NCBI RefSeq assembly: GCF_024207115.1
Contig: NZ_CP100128.1
Location: 5,053,380 to 5,117,379 of the forward strand
Direction of reading: 5' to 3'
DNA length: 64,000 nucleotides
Origin: Chromobacterium sp. IIBBL 290-4
GTDB lineage: Bacteria > Pseudomonadota > Gammaproteobacteria > Burkholderiales > Chromobacteriaceae
Shown here piece by piece: positions 16,896-26,843 of the stretch. Both the position numbers and the translations under genes were made by a program. Within the stretch, counting starts at the first letter, position 1, and each line of letters opens with the position of its first letter. The notes beneath the pieces were generated by a model. It searched no databases and had not been told where the DNA came from. It worked only from the letters and a program-made list of their open reading frames with translations.

Positions 16896-17917
16896 GTTTG
16901 ACGTTTGCCGCAGATCAGGACCTGCGCCCCTACAATACTTTTGGCCTGTCCGCGCGCGCCGCGCATTTCTGCCGCCTGGAAGACCTGTCCGACCTGCCCG
17001 CCCTGCTCGCCCACCCGCTCTACCGACAAGGGCCGGTGCTGTGGCTGGGCGGCGGCAGCAATCTGCTGCTGACCCGCGACTACCCCGGCCTGGTGATTCT
17101 GGTCAGCCTCGAGGGCATCCGGCTGCTGAGCGAGGCTGGCGGCGACGTCATCGTCGAAGCCGCCGCCGGCGAAAACTGGCATGGCTTCGTCCAATACGCG
17201 CTGAGCCAAGGCTGGTGCGGCCTGGAAAACCTCAGCCTGATTCCCGGCACCGTCGGCGCGAGCCCGGTGCAGAACATCGGTGCTTACGGCGTAGAGGTGA
17301 AGGACAGGCTGCATGAAGTGGTCTGCGCCGATCTGTCCGCCGGCGGCGCCCAGACCATTCTGTCCAATGCCGACTGTCGCTTCGGCTACCGCGACAGCGT
17401 GTTCAAACATGAAGCCGCGGGCAAGCTGCTGGTGACGGCGGTGCGCTTCCGCCTCTCGCGCCAGGCGCAGTTGCGCACCGGCTACGGCGACATCGCCCGC
17501 CAGCTGGAAACCATGGGCGTGGCCGAGCCGACGCCGCTGGATATCGCCCAGGCCGTGATCGCCATCCGTCAAAGCAAGCTGCCGGACCCGGCGGTATTGG
17601 GCAACGCCGGCAGTTTCTTCAAGAACCCGGTGATTTCCGCCGATCAAGCCGCGGCGCTGCTGGCGCGACACCCCGCGCTGCCGCACTATCCGGCCGCGGA
17701 CGGCCAGGTCAAACTGGCGGCGGGCTGGCTGATCGATCAATGCGGGCTGAAGGGCTACCGCGACGGCGATGCCGGCGTGCACGACAAGCAGGCCTTGGTG
17801 CTGGTGAACCATGGCCAGGCCAGCGGCGAACAACTGCACGCGCTATCGCGCAAGGTCAGGGAAACCGTGGCCGCGCGCTTCGGCGTGGAGCTGGAGCCGG
17901 AACCGCTGATTCTGTAA
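16892..17917 (+). CDS. murB: UDP-N-acetylenolpyruvoylglucosamine reductase
   Basis: A 341-residue type I MurB, the FAD- and NADPH-dependent enzyme that completes UDP-N-acetylmuramate in peptidoglycan synthesis (cytoplasm). The FAD domain shows LWLGGGSNLLLT and IPGTVGASPVQNIGAYGVE. The catalytic serine region is GNAGSFFKNP and the C-terminus ends in the usual VxxRFGVELEPEP. Length matches E. coli MurB. It overlaps the end of the MATE gene by 4 bases and is followed after 42 bases by a HAD hydrolase. Confidence 0.97.
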   Translation: MSLTFAADQDLRPYNTFGLSARAAHFCRLEDLSDLPALLAHPLYRQGPVLWLGGGSNLLLTRDYPGLVILVSLEGIRLLSEAGGDVIVEAAAGENWHGFVQYALSQGWCGLENLSLIPGTVGASPVQNIGAYGVEVKDRLHEVVCADLSAGGAQTILSNADCRFGYRDSVFKHEAAGKLLVTAVRFRLSRQAQLRTGYGDIARQLETMGVAEPTPLDIAQAVIAIRQSKLPDPAVLGNAGSFFKNPVISADQAAALLARHPALPHYPAADGQVKLAAGWLIDQCGLKGYRDGDAGVHDKQALVLVNHGQASGEQLHALSRKVRETVAARFGVELEPEPLIL

Positions 17918-17959
17918 GCCGTCTTATCGTCATCGACGCAATCGCATTCGGGAGAAAAC

Positions 17960-18568
17960 ATGAGCAGCAAACCAGCAGCATTGGTATTCGATTTGGGCGG
18001 CGTGCTGGCGGACTGGAACGGCATCGATCCGCTGATCCGGCTGTCAGGCGGCAAACTGGATCGCGAAGCGGCCAGGGAGTTCTGGATTCATAGCCCCTGG
18101 GTCGCCCGCCTGGACCAAGGCGAATGCGAGCCGCTGGCATTCGCCGCGGCGATGAGCGACGCGCTGCAATTGGACATTCCGGCCGAAGCCATGCGCGATC
18201 AACTGGAAAACTGGCTGGCCGGCGCCTATCCAGGCGCGCCCGAGCTGCTGGCGGCGCTGAAAGGCCGCTTCCGCCTAGCCGCGCTAAGCAACAACAACGC
18301 GCTGCACTGGGGCAAGATCGAGCGCGAGTTCGACTTGCTGCAGCGTTTCGACGCGCTGTTCGCCTCACACCTGCTGCGCTTGCGCAAACCGGACGCGGCC
18401 ATCTACCGCCACGTTGAACAGGCGCTGAATCTGCCAGGCAATCAAATCGCCTTTTTCGACGACAACATCGAATGCGTGGACGCCGCCCGGGAACGGGGCT
18501 GGCAAGCCTTCCACACCATAGGCTTCGAGCAGCTGCAAGCCACGCTGCGCCGGCAAGGCTGGCTGTGA
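17960..18568 (+). CDS. HAD-superfamily hydrolase (subfamily IA, YihX-like)
   Basis: A 202-residue HAD phosphatase. Motif I is modified to VFDLGGVLADW (Asp nucleophile but GG in place of DG, as in the YihX/alpha-D-glucose-1-phosphatase group), motif II is LAALSNNN, the motif III lysine is in LRLRKPDAAIY, and motif IV is IAFFDDNIECVDAARERGW. Substrate is unknown; small sugar phosphates or nucleotides are typical. GGGAG precedes the ATG. It probably follows murB in one transcript. Confidence 0.88.
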   Translation: MSSKPAALVFDLGGVLADWNGIDPLIRLSGGKLDREAAREFWIHSPWVARLDQGECEPLAFAAAMSDALQLDIPAEAMRDQLENWLAGAYPGAPELLAALKGRFRLAALSNNNALHWGKIEREFDLLQRFDALFASHLLRLRKPDAAIYRHVEQALNLPGNQIAFFDDNIECVDAARERGWQAFHTIGFEQLQATLRRQGWL

Positions 18569-18596
18569 TCAGCCAAGGCGGGGACAAGTCCCCGCC

Positions 18597-18980
18597 TCAG
18601 CCTAGCACCCCGCCGGCCCGCAAGAACAGGTAGAGCACCGACAGCAGGCCGATCAACCAGGCCAAAGAACGCAGCGAGGCTTGGTCGGCCACATAAAGCA
18701 GGCCATGGATAATGCGCGCCGCCACGAATACGGCGGCGACCGCATTCATTTCGGCGACAGGCACCTTCATCAACCAAGCCACCGTCACGCCGGCAAGGTA
18801 AGTAGGCAAGGCTTCCCAGGCATTCTGCTGCGCCCATCCGGCGCGCTGGCGGAAACCTGTCGCGCCGGCAGCCGTCTCCCGCGGCTTGCGATTATCGTAA
18901 GGCGCGCCCGCCTTGGCCACGCCCGCCCAGACCAGCGGCAATAACGCCGCCAGCAATACGCTCCACATCACAAAAGGCAT
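18597..18980 (-). CDS. MAPEG family membrane protein
   Basis: A 127-residue protein with four hydrophobic segments and the MAPEG-type motif RAGWAQQNAWEALPTYLAGV followed by AARIIHGLLYVADQASLRSLAW. Family members are small trimeric membrane enzymes related to glutathione transferases; bacterial ones have mostly unknown substrates. The start at 18980 is supported by GGGAGGAG just upstream on the minus strand. It lies head to tail with the CbiM-like permease upstream. Confidence 0.88.
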   Translation of the reverse strand: MPFVMWSVLLAALLPLVWAGVAKAGAPYDNRKPRETAAGATGFRQRAGWAQQNAWEALPTYLAGVTVAWLMKVPVAEMNAVAAVFVAARIIHGLLYVADQASLRSLAWLIGLLSVLYLFLRAGGVLG

Positions 18981-19008
18981 TGCCGCTCCTCCCTGATCGA
19001 AAACAAGC

Positions 19009-19686
19009 TCAACGACCGCTGTCCGGCTTATCTCCCAGATAACTGGCATCGTCGAAGGTGGCCACCCATTGCGGCCGGTAAACCGTCAGCACCGCCAATA
19101 GCAGGCCGGTCAGAAACGCTTCCGACCATGACAGCAAGAAATAATAGGGCACCGCCTGCTCCAACAGCGCATCCCATTCATAATCCCCGGCCGCGCCCAG
19201 CGCCAGCATGCCGCAAACCGCCGCGGCGAACAGACTGGCCCCGCCGGCGAGGAAGCCGTTGACGAAGATATAGATGAAGAAATGCCTGGGCAGATAGCGC
19301 TGAGCCAAGCGCAGCGCCACGCTGGCCACGCAGACGGCAGGCAGGGCGCTCAACAGCCAGTTGACGCCCAAAGACAGCCATTGAGCATGCCCGCCCAGCG
19401 CCAGCGCGATTTGCACCAGCGCCAATGCCGGCAGGGCCAGCCAGGGCCCCATCATCAAGACGAACAAAGCGCCGCCCAATAGATGAAACGACAGGCCGGG
19501 CTGCAAGCCCGCCCGCAGCAGCCATAGCGCCAGATCCAGCACGCAAGCGCCCATCCAGGCATTCAGCGCCGAGACGGACTGCTCGCGCCATTTCACCTTG
19601 CACAAACAGAAAAGCAGGCACGCCGCGGCGCAGGCATTGGCCAGCCACAGCAGCCAAGCTGGAAACTGCGAAACCGACAGATCCAT
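19009..19686 (-). CDS. Energy-coupling factor permease, CbiM-like
   Basis: A 225-residue protein with six to seven membrane helices. It contains FHLLGGALFVLMMGPWLALPALALVQIALALGGHAQWLSLGVNW, the pattern of the CbiM/NikM family (PF01891), whose proteins form the substrate-binding core of Co2+ or Ni2+ ECF transporters. No CbiN, CbiQ or ATPase gene lies nearby. The usual N-terminal metal-binding MHIxEG is absent (it begins MDLSVSQFP), so metal transport cannot be assumed. Orphan proteins of this branch are common in Betaproteobacteria (from memory). Confidence 0.7.
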   Translation of the reverse strand: MDLSVSQFPAWLLWLANACAAACLLFCLCKVKWREQSVSALNAWMGACVLDLALWLLRAGLQPGLSFHLLGGALFVLMMGPWLALPALALVQIALALGGHAQWLSLGVNWLLSALPAVCVASVALRLAQRYLPRHFFIYIFVNGFLAGGASLFAAAVCGMLALGAAGDYEWDALLEQAVPYYFLLSWSEAFLTGLLLAVLTVYRPQWVATFDDASYLGDKPDSGR

Positions 19687-19818
19687 GATGACATAGCAAT
19701 TTCAAGGGATGAGCCCGAAGAATATCAGAGCGGCGGCGATTCTTCTCTGCCCAAACGCATCCGGGGGGCGCGTTTTTTTTGCCCTGCCGTTACAATATGG
19801 TTTTGGATGGAGACACTC

Positions 19819-20661
19819 ATGCCCCGCTTGCCCGCTTTTCACCTGATCGCTCAGCAAGTCAGCCAGGCGCTGGCCGAAGACATCGGCGCCTGCGATTGGA
19901 CCGCCCGCCTGATCGCGGAGGACAAACTCGGCTCCGCCCGCGTCATCGCGCGCGAAGAAGCGGTCATCTGCGGCCAGGCCTGGTTTGAGGAAAGCTTCCG
20001 CCAGGTGGACGCGCGCTGCCAGGTGGAATGGCAGGTCAAGGAAGGCGAGCGCGTCGCCGCCGGACAAGAGCTGTGCCGCATCCACGGCCCGGCCCGCGCG
20101 CTGCTGACGGCCGAACGCACCGGCCTCAACTTCCTGCAGCTGCTGTCCGCCGTAGCCAGCGAAACCCGCCGCTATGTCGACGCCGCCGCCGGCCATCGCG
20201 CCCGCATCCTCGATACGCGCAAGACGCTTCCCGGCCTCAGGCTGGCGCAGAAATACGCCGTCACCGTCGGCGGCGGCGACAATCAGCGCGTCGGCCTTTA
20301 CGACGGCATCCTGATCAAGGAAAACCATATCATGGCCGCCGGCGGCGTGGCCCAGGCGATGCGGCAGGCGCTGCAAGACCTGCCGCACGGCGTGACCTTG
20401 CAAATCGAAGTCGAAACGCTGGCTCAGCTGGAAGAAGCGCTGCGCAGCGGCGCCAAGCTGGTGCTGCTGGATAATATGTCGACGGAGCAGATGCGCGCCG
20501 CCGTGGAGCTGACCGCCGGCCGCGCCGAACTGGAAGCCTCCGGCGGCATCGACATGGATACCGTTCGCGCCATCGCCGCCACCGGAGTGGACCGCATCTC
20601 GGTGGGCAAACTGACCAAGGACATCCGCGCCGTCGACTTGTCGATGCGCTTTGCCTGGTAG
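19819..20661 (+). CDS. nadC: Nicotinate-nucleotide pyrophosphorylase (carboxylating)
   Basis: A 280-residue quinolinate phosphoribosyltransferase. It converts quinolinate and PRPP to nicotinate mononucleotide, CO2 and PPi in NAD synthesis. Diagnostic segments are LTAERTGLNFLQLLSAVAS, ILDTRKTLPGLRLAQKYAV, ILIKENHI, EVETL and LEASGGIDMDTVRAIAATGVDRISVGKLT. Start 19819 has GGAG six bases upstream; the ATG at 19807 lacks one. Single gene between divergent and unrelated neighbours. Confidence 0.97.
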   Translation: MPRLPAFHLIAQQVSQALAEDIGACDWTARLIAEDKLGSARVIAREEAVICGQAWFEESFRQVDARCQVEWQVKEGERVAAGQELCRIHGPARALLTAERTGLNFLQLLSAVASETRRYVDAAAGHRARILDTRKTLPGLRLAQKYAVTVGGGDNQRVGLYDGILIKENHIMAAGGVAQAMRQALQDLPHGVTLQIEVETLAQLEEALRSGAKLVLLDNMSTEQMRAAVELTAGRAELEASGGIDMDTVRAIAATGVDRISVGKLTKDIRAVDLSMRFAW

Positions 20662-20736
20662 GCGGCTACGCAGCCTCGAACTTAGGTGTCATACTGAGTG
20701 CATCCACCACCACGCCACAGGCCTTCCCCATCCGAT

Positions 20737-22623
20737 ATGGAGATGACGCACAAACGATCCGCCGCGCGTTCCGCCCGCCATGCCAAATGGGGAGCAGGCC
20801 TGTTCCTGCTGGTCACGCTGGGACTGGTGGCGCTGGACCTGGTCATCAGCTACCGGCAGGTCGAGAATGAAGCCGGACATCAGGCCAGCGGCCTAAGCCA
20901 ATTGCTGGCCGAGCGCCTCAGCTCCGGCATCCACGAAGCCGGGCTGATCCTGCAGGGCAGCAACCAGATTCCCGAAGTGCAGAAGCTGTTGCGCAATGGC
21001 AATCTCAACGCCGACCTGCAACAAAACCTGGGACAGAAGCTGGCAAAGCAGCTGCAGCTGGCGCCGTATCTGAGCCAGATCGAGATCGTGGATACCGCCT
21101 GCCAGACCGTATTCAGCAGCAACCGCGCCAATCCGCTGCATGCCCATCACAACGAATTCTGTCGCTGGCTGCATCGCATGGACGAGCAGGACAGCAATTA
21201 CACCGCGGTCATGCATAGCCCCGCCGAAGGCGGCATCGTGCTGGCCAACAAACTGCATGACGAGCAGGGCAATCTGATCGGCATGTCCACCGGCCTGATC
21301 AACCATGACTTCTTTCAGGACGAAGTCAGCCGTCTGACGGTAGGCGAACACGGCGAAATTCTGGTGCTGGACCAGCGCCAATTGATTGTGGCGCGCTGGC
21401 CCAAGATCAGCAGCAGCAACCAACTGGATCCACAGAGCTATCGCCCTCTGCAACCCCATATCGTGGACAATCACGACGCCAACCAAATGCTGTTCAGCGC
21501 GCCGTCCAGTTTTGACGGCTCGATGCGGCTGTACAGCATACGCCGCACCGGCAACTATCCTTTCGAGGTCGCGGTGGGCATTTCCCGGCAGGACTTCACC
21601 CGCTACGTGCGCGACAAAGCCTGGCTGGCCATTCCGGGCTGGCTGTTCGTCGCCGCCCTCACCCTGCTGGCCCTGCGCAAGCACCTCTCGAATCTGCGCC
21701 AGCATCAGCAGCTGCTGCGCGGCAACGAGCGCATCCGCGAAAGCGAGGAGCAGGCCCGCGGCATTCTGGATATCGCGCCGCTGGCGCTGCTGCTGGTCAA
21801 CCCGCGCACCCGCCGCATCCGCCACGCCAACGCGCCGGCGCGGGAACTGCTCAGGCTGCCGCCGCGCGACAGCCAGGAAAACGCCAGCCAGGAGTTGAAT
21901 CTGCCCTTGAAACTGCAGCCGGTGGAGCAATGGCTGCAGGAAAACAAAGAAGTGATGCAGCAGGAAGTCGAGCTGACGCTGGAGGATCAAAGCAAGCTGT
22001 GGGCCATCGCCTCGCTGCATTCGCTGCAGGGCGGGGCATCGCCCTCCGCCTTGATCGCGCTGTATGACATTTCAGGACGCAAACAGCTGGAGCAGCAGTT
22101 GCATGAAAGCAATCTGCAATTGGCCGAAATGGCGGTCACCGACCCCCTGACCCGGCTATACAACCGCCGCCACGCCGATATGGTGCTGCGCGACGAGATC
22201 AACCGCTGCGAACGCTACGGCCAGACCATGTCCATCGCGGTGTTCGATATCGACTACTTCAAGAAATTCAACGACCAGCACGGCCACCAGGCCGGCGACG
22301 ACGTGCTGGTGGCGGTAGCCAACGCCTTGCGCGACAGCACCCGCACCACCGACATCAACGCCCGGGTCGGCGGCGAGGAGTTCCTGGTGATCTTCCCCTA
22401 CACCCGCCTGCGCGACGCCAACAAGGTGATGCAGCGGATGCAGATGGCCTTGAGCCACACCACCTTCCCCTTCGTCGAACAGCACATCACTTTCAGCGCC
22501 GGCCTGACCGACTGGCGCCCCGGCGACACGCCGGCGCAGATGATCGCCCGCGCCGACAAGCTGCTGTATCAAGCCAAGCTGGCGGGGCGCAACATCATTC
22601 TTTGCGATCAGGACAATCCCTGA
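20737..22623 (+). CDS. Membrane diguanylate cyclase with extracytoplasmic sensor and PAS-like domain
   Basis: A protein of about 628 residues. The first membrane helix (GAGLFLLVTLGLVALDLVI), a periplasmic sensor of about 260 residues of dCache type, and a second helix (WLAIPGWLFVAALTLLAL) are followed by a PAS-like region and a C-terminal GGDEF domain. The active site reads GGEEF (about residue 545), with a product-inhibition site RTTD five residues upstream, so it should make cyclic di-GMP and be feedback-regulated. The start is uncertain: ATG 20737, ATG 20743 and GTG 20698 are possible and none has a strong ribosome-binding site. The stop overlaps the convergent Nudix gene by 16 bases. Confidence 0.93.
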   Translation: MEMTHKRSAARSARHAKWGAGLFLLVTLGLVALDLVISYRQVENEAGHQASGLSQLLAERLSSGIHEAGLILQGSNQIPEVQKLLRNGNLNADLQQNLGQKLAKQLQLAPYLSQIEIVDTACQTVFSSNRANPLHAHHNEFCRWLHRMDEQDSNYTAVMHSPAEGGIVLANKLHDEQGNLIGMSTGLINHDFFQDEVSRLTVGEHGEILVLDQRQLIVARWPKISSSNQLDPQSYRPLQPHIVDNHDANQMLFSAPSSFDGSMRLYSIRRTGNYPFEVAVGISRQDFTRYVRDKAWLAIPGWLFVAALTLLALRKHLSNLRQHQQLLRGNERIRESEEQARGILDIAPLALLLVNPRTRRIRHANAPARELLRLPPRDSQENASQELNLPLKLQPVEQWLQENKEVMQQEVELTLEDQSKLWAIASLHSLQGGASPSALIALYDISGRKQLEQQLHESNLQLAEMAVTDPLTRLYNRRHADMVLRDEINRCERYGQTMSIAVFDIDYFKKFNDQHGHQAGDDVLVAVANALRDSTRTTDINARVGGEEFLVIFPYTRLRDANKVMQRMQMALSHTTFPFVEQHITFSAGLTDWRPGDTPAQMIARADKLLYQAKLAGRNIILCDQDNP

Positions 22624-23225
22624 TCTCCAGCCAAGGCATCAGCCAGCATCCACAACATCGCCGCGGTGGCGCCCCAAATGGTGTGCCGCCCCCACGGCAG
22701 GGACAGGTAGCGGCCGGCCACGCCGTCGCGGACGTAGTCGTGCCCCTGGTAAACCGATTTGTCGAGCAGCAGGGACAGCGGCGCCTCGAAGATCTCCGCC
22801 ACCTCATCCTCCGCCGGCGCCAGCGCTAGCGGCGGCGTCAGCAGCCCCACCACAGGGGTCACCACGTAACCGGTCAAAATCGCGTATTCGGGCAGATGGC
22901 CCAGTACGCGCACACAGGACGCATCCAGGCCGATCTCCTCGCGCGTCTCGCGCAAGGCGGTATCGACCGGCGAGGCATCGCCCGCCTCCACCTTGCCGCC
23001 GGGAAAGCTCACCTGGCCGGGATGGCTGGACAAATGCTCGGTGCGGCGCGTGAACAGCACCGTCGGCCCGTCTTCATGCCAAACCAGCGGCATCAACACC
23101 GCGGCGCGGCGCAAATCGGCCGTCACCGGCCGCGCAGGCAAATCCGCCACCTTGCCGGTAAAGTCATAGCTGCGCAGCCGCCTGGCGATCCGCTCGGCGG
23201 CCTCGTTCGTCTCCGTCCACCTCAT
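22608..23225 (-). CDS. Nudix hydrolase, CoA pyrophosphatase type
   Basis: A 205-residue Nudix protein. HLSSHPGQVSFPGGKVEAGD followed by ALRETREEIGL gives the NudL/CoA-diphosphatase signature (the LLTRR...HxGQVxFPGG motif) plus the Nudix box. A role in hydrolysing CoA or acyl-CoA to phosphopantetheine and 3',5'-ADP is expected from the family. Start 23225 has AAGGA upstream. It begins 4 bases after the TRIC gene stop, so the two form an operon, and it ends inside the last codons of the convergent diguanylate cyclase. Confidence 0.9.
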   Translation of the reverse strand: MRWTETNEAAERIARRLRSYDFTGKVADLPARPVTADLRRAAVLMPLVWHEDGPTVLFTRRTEHLSSHPGQVSFPGGKVEAGDASPVDTALRETREEIGLDASCVRVLGHLPEYAILTGYVVTPVVGLLTPPLALAPAEDEVAEIFEAPLSLLLDKSVYQGHDYVRDGVAGRYLSLPWGRHTIWGATAAMLWMLADALAGDQGLS

Positions 23226-23229
23226 ATCG

Positions 23230-23877
23230 TTATCCTTGATGCTGTCCGCTCCGGCCTATCTTGGGCAAGGTCATCTCATTGCGATGTGCCAGCAAACGCA
23301 GAGCCAGCCCGAGCCAGAACAGCAATTGCAGCGACCACAGCCCCACCCACTCCAGGCTGTCGCACAGCCACAGGCCGGCCGCGACCAGGATCGCCACCGT
23401 GCCATAAAAGTCCCGATGCAGAATATAAGGCAACTCATTGACCATCATATCCCGCACCACGCCGCCGCCTACCGCGGTGATGAAACCCAGCGACACCACG
23501 CCGAAAACGTTCAGATCGAACACCAGTCCGACTTGCGCGCCGGCCAGGCTGAACGCCACCAAGCCCAGCGAATCCGCCAGCACGAACAAGCGCTCCAATG
23601 TCCGGCTCTTGCGCTTGTGCAGCCCCAGCGCCCAGGCCGCCAGCAGCGTCGCCGCGATGATGAGCAAGTTCGCGTAGCTGTGGAACACCAGCGGCACCCG
23701 CCCCACCAAGACATCGCGGATGATGCCGCCGCCTATCGCCGTCACCAGCGCCACGATGCAAATGCCCAGCAAGTCGAGATGCTTGCGGATGCCGACCAGA
23801 TAGCCGGAAATGGCGAAGGCGGCGGTGCCGATCGCGGAAAACCATTCCATCTGGAAAAAACGGGCGGACAGGTCCAT
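23230..23877 (-). CDS. TRIC/YicG family (UPF0126) membrane protein
   Basis: A 215-residue protein with seven hydrophobic helices. It carries the duplicated glycine-rich motif of the family: ALVTAIGGGIIRDVLVGRVP and, in the second repeat, FITAVGGGVVRDMMVNELP. Bacterial homologues form trimeric cation channels. GAGG precedes the ATG. Located downstream of the rho terminator and upstream of the Nudix gene, 4 bases apart. Physiological role unknown. Confidence 0.92.
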   Translation of the reverse strand: MDLSARFFQMEWFSAIGTAAFAISGYLVGIRKHLDLLGICIVALVTAIGGGIIRDVLVGRVPLVFHSYANLLIIAATLLAAWALGLHKRKSRTLERLFVLADSLGLVAFSLAGAQVGLVFDLNVFGVVSLGFITAVGGGVVRDMMVNELPYILHRDFYGTVAILVAAGLWLCDSLEWVGLWSLQLLFWLGLALRLLAHRNEMTLPKIGRSGQHQG

Positions 23878-23890
23878 GCCTCAATGTACC

Positions 23891-23921
23891 AAAAAAAATG
23901 CCAGACCGGCATGGTCTGGCA
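23891..23921 (-). terminator. Rho-independent terminator after rho
   Basis: On the minus strand TGCCAGACC / GGTCTGGCA (9 bp, 5-base loop) is followed by eight T residues, starting about 20 bases after the rho stop codon. Confidence 0.92.
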
Positions 23922-23940
23922 TGATGCGGATGAAAACCGC

Positions 23941-25197
<1,257 letters not shown>

Positions 25198-25263
25198 AGC
25201 GGTCGTGAGGTCGACTCGGTCATATTCGGCGGAACGCCGTTGGGGGGGTGGAGTGTAAACGAA

Positions 25264-25291
25264 ACGGGCGGCGCTTGTTTATGCCACCCGT
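25264..25291 (-). terminator. Possible weak terminator or attenuator between trxA and rho
   Basis: On the minus strand ACGGGTGGC pairs with GCCGCCCGT (one G-T pair, 10-base loop), followed by TTCGTTT. The T run is interrupted, so partial read-through into rho is likely. Confidence 0.4.
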
Positions 25292-25321
25292 CTTGAAGGT
25301 TGTGCGTGGAGAATAGACGCT

Positions 25322-25648
25322 TTAGATGTTGCTGTCAATGAAGGCGGTCAGCTGGCTCTTGGACAGCGCGCCTACCTTGGTGGCGGCCACTTGGCCGTCC
25401 TTGAAGATCATCAGCGTCGGGATGCCGCGGATGCCGAACTTCGGCGGCGTCTGCTCGTTCTGATCGATGTTCAGCTTGGCCACTTTCAGCTTGCCTTCGT
25501 ATTGCGCGGCCACTTCGTCCAGAATCGGCGCGATCATCTTGCACGGGCCGCACCATTCTGCCCAGTAGTCTACCAGCACCGGCACATCGGCCTTCAGCAC
25601 GTCTTGTTCGAAAGAATCATCGCTTACGTGGTGGATCAGATCGCTCAT
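25322..25648 (-). CDS. trxA: Thioredoxin
   Basis: A 108-residue thioredoxin with the intact redox site WCGPC at residues 32-36, the cis-proline loop [14 protein letters not shown] and the usual C-terminal helix. It reduces cytoplasmic protein disulfides with thioredoxin reductase. The start at 25648 has GAGGAAG seven bases upstream. A longer in-frame start eight codons further up is possible. The frame stays open for a long way upstream across the divergent fabI region, but that part has no coding character. It sits ahead of rho. Confidence 0.97.
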   Translation of the reverse strand: MSDLIHHVSDDSFEQDVLKADVPVLVDYWAEWCGPCKMIAPILDEVAAQYEGKLKVAKLNIDQNEQTPPKFGIRGIPTLMIFKDGQVAATKVGALSKSQLTAFIDSNI

Positions 25649-25792
25649 GGCTTCCTCATCAATTGTGTTCATGCTTAATTCCTGATGGTAGCAAGCGCCG
25701 CCGCCGGGAGCAACCCGGCCGCCGCCAAGGACAAACGCGGCCAAGCAGGGGATGCCCCGGACACGGATTCCCGGAAATCCCTTGCTTTCCGG

Positions 25793-25798
25793 TATAAT
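25793..25798 (+). promoter_or_regulatory. -10 element of the fabI promoter
   Basis: A perfect TATAAT 31 bases before the fabI start codon, in the divergent trxA-fabI gap. No good -35 is visible at the expected spacing. Confidence 0.5.
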
Positions 25799-25828
25799 GT
25801 CTGGCTGTTTACACAAGAAGGACTCCAA

Positions 25829-26614
25829 ATGGGCTTTCTGCAAGGCAAGAAAATCCTGATCACCGGCATGATCTCCAATCGTTCCATCGCGTATGGCATC
25901 GCCCAGGCCTGTCACCGCGAAGGCGCCGAGCTGGCGTTCACCTACGTGGTGGACAAGCTGGAAGATCGCGTCCGTGATATGGCGGCCGACTTCGGATCCA
26001 AACTGGTTTACCGCTGCGACGTGCAGAACGACGACGAGATCAATCAACTGTTCGCCGATCTGGCCAAGGAATGGGACGGCCTGGACGGCCTGGTGCACTC
26101 CATCGGCTTCGCGCCGCGCGAAGCGCTGGAAGGCGACTTTTTGGACTCGCTGAGCCGCGAAGCCTTCCAGATCGCCCATGACGTATCTTCCTACAGTTTC
26201 CCGGCGCTGGCCAAGGCCGCGCGCCCGATGATGCAGGGCCGCAAGGCTTCGCTGCTGACCCTGTCCTACCTGGGCGCGGTGCGCGCGATCCCGAACTACA
26301 ATGTGATGGGCCTGGCCAAAGCCAGCCTGGAAGCCTCGGTGCGCTTCATGGCCGCCAGCCTGGGCAAGGAAGGCATCCGCGTCAACGGCATTTCCGCCGG
26401 CCCGATCAAGACCCTGGCCGCCTCCGGCATCTCCGGCTTCTCCAAGCTGCTAAACATGGCTTCCAGCCAAGCCTGTCTGCGCCGCAACGTCACCACGGAA
26501 GAAGTCGGCAACGCCGCCGCCTTCATGCTGTCGGACCTCTCCTCCGGCATCACCGGCGAAATCACTTACGTGGACGCCGGCTACAGCATCAATGCGCTGA
26601 ACGTGCCCGAATAA
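25829..26614 (+). CDS. fabI: Enoyl-[acyl-carrier-protein] reductase (NADH), FabI
   Basis: A 261-residue short-chain-dehydrogenase-type enoyl-ACP reductase, the last step of each fatty-acid elongation cycle. The cofactor region [15 protein letters not shown], the catalytic pair Y147/Y157 with K164 ([19 protein letters not shown]) and the [13 protein letters not shown] loop are as in E. coli FabI. The ATG at 25829 is preceded by AAGGACTC. Longer in-frame starts would add a low-complexity segment overlapping the promoter. A terminator follows at 26641. Confidence 0.97.
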   Translation: MGFLQGKKILITGMISNRSIAYGIAQACHREGAELAFTYVVDKLEDRVRDMAADFGSKLVYRCDVQNDDEINQLFADLAKEWDGLDGLVHSIGFAPREALEGDFLDSLSREAFQIAHDVSSYSFPALAKAARPMMQGRKASLLTLSYLGAVRAIPNYNVMGLAKASLEASVRFMAASLGKEGIRVNGISAGPIKTLAASGISGFSKLLNMASSQACLRRNVTTEEVGNAAAFMLSDLSSGITGEITYVDAGYSINALNVPE

Positions 26615-26640
26615 ACTTCGGGCCCAACGTCTCATCCCCG

Positions 26641-26669
26641 AATCGGCGCGCCATCGCGCCGATTTTGCT
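26641..26669 (+). terminator. Rho-independent terminator after fabI
   Basis: A perfect 10-bp stem AATCGGCGCG / CGCGCCGATT with a 4-base loop is followed by TTGCTTT, 26 bases after the fabI stop. Confidence 0.85.
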
Positions 26670-26784
26670 TTCCGCCCGCCACGCCGCTCCCCCTGCGCCG
26701 CCCGCTCCAGCCAAGCTTCAAGCCGTGGCCGCCAAGCCCTCGCCGCTCCGCTTTCCAAGTCCGCACTATCCATGCTTAAAAAAT

Positions 26785-26822
26785 CCATTGAATTTATTTA
26801 ATCATGATCAATACTTCAATGG
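26785..26822 (+). promoter_or_regulatory. Inverted repeat overlapping the esterase promoter
   Basis: CCATTGAA (26785-26792) and TTCAATGG (26815-26822) form a perfect 8-base inverted repeat with a 22-base AT-rich centre containing ATCATGAT. A possible -35 TTGAAT (26789-26794) lies inside the left arm, so a regulator bound here would compete with RNA polymerase. The repeat ends 22 bases before the ATG. Confidence 0.5.
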
Positions 26823-26843
26823 CATCTAAACACGGAGGAAGTA

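Noticed and set aside
25649-26179. N-terminal extension of the thioredoxin frame across fabI
   Set aside because: Antisense to fabI; the thioredoxin start at 25648 has a good ribosome-binding site and gives the exact family length.
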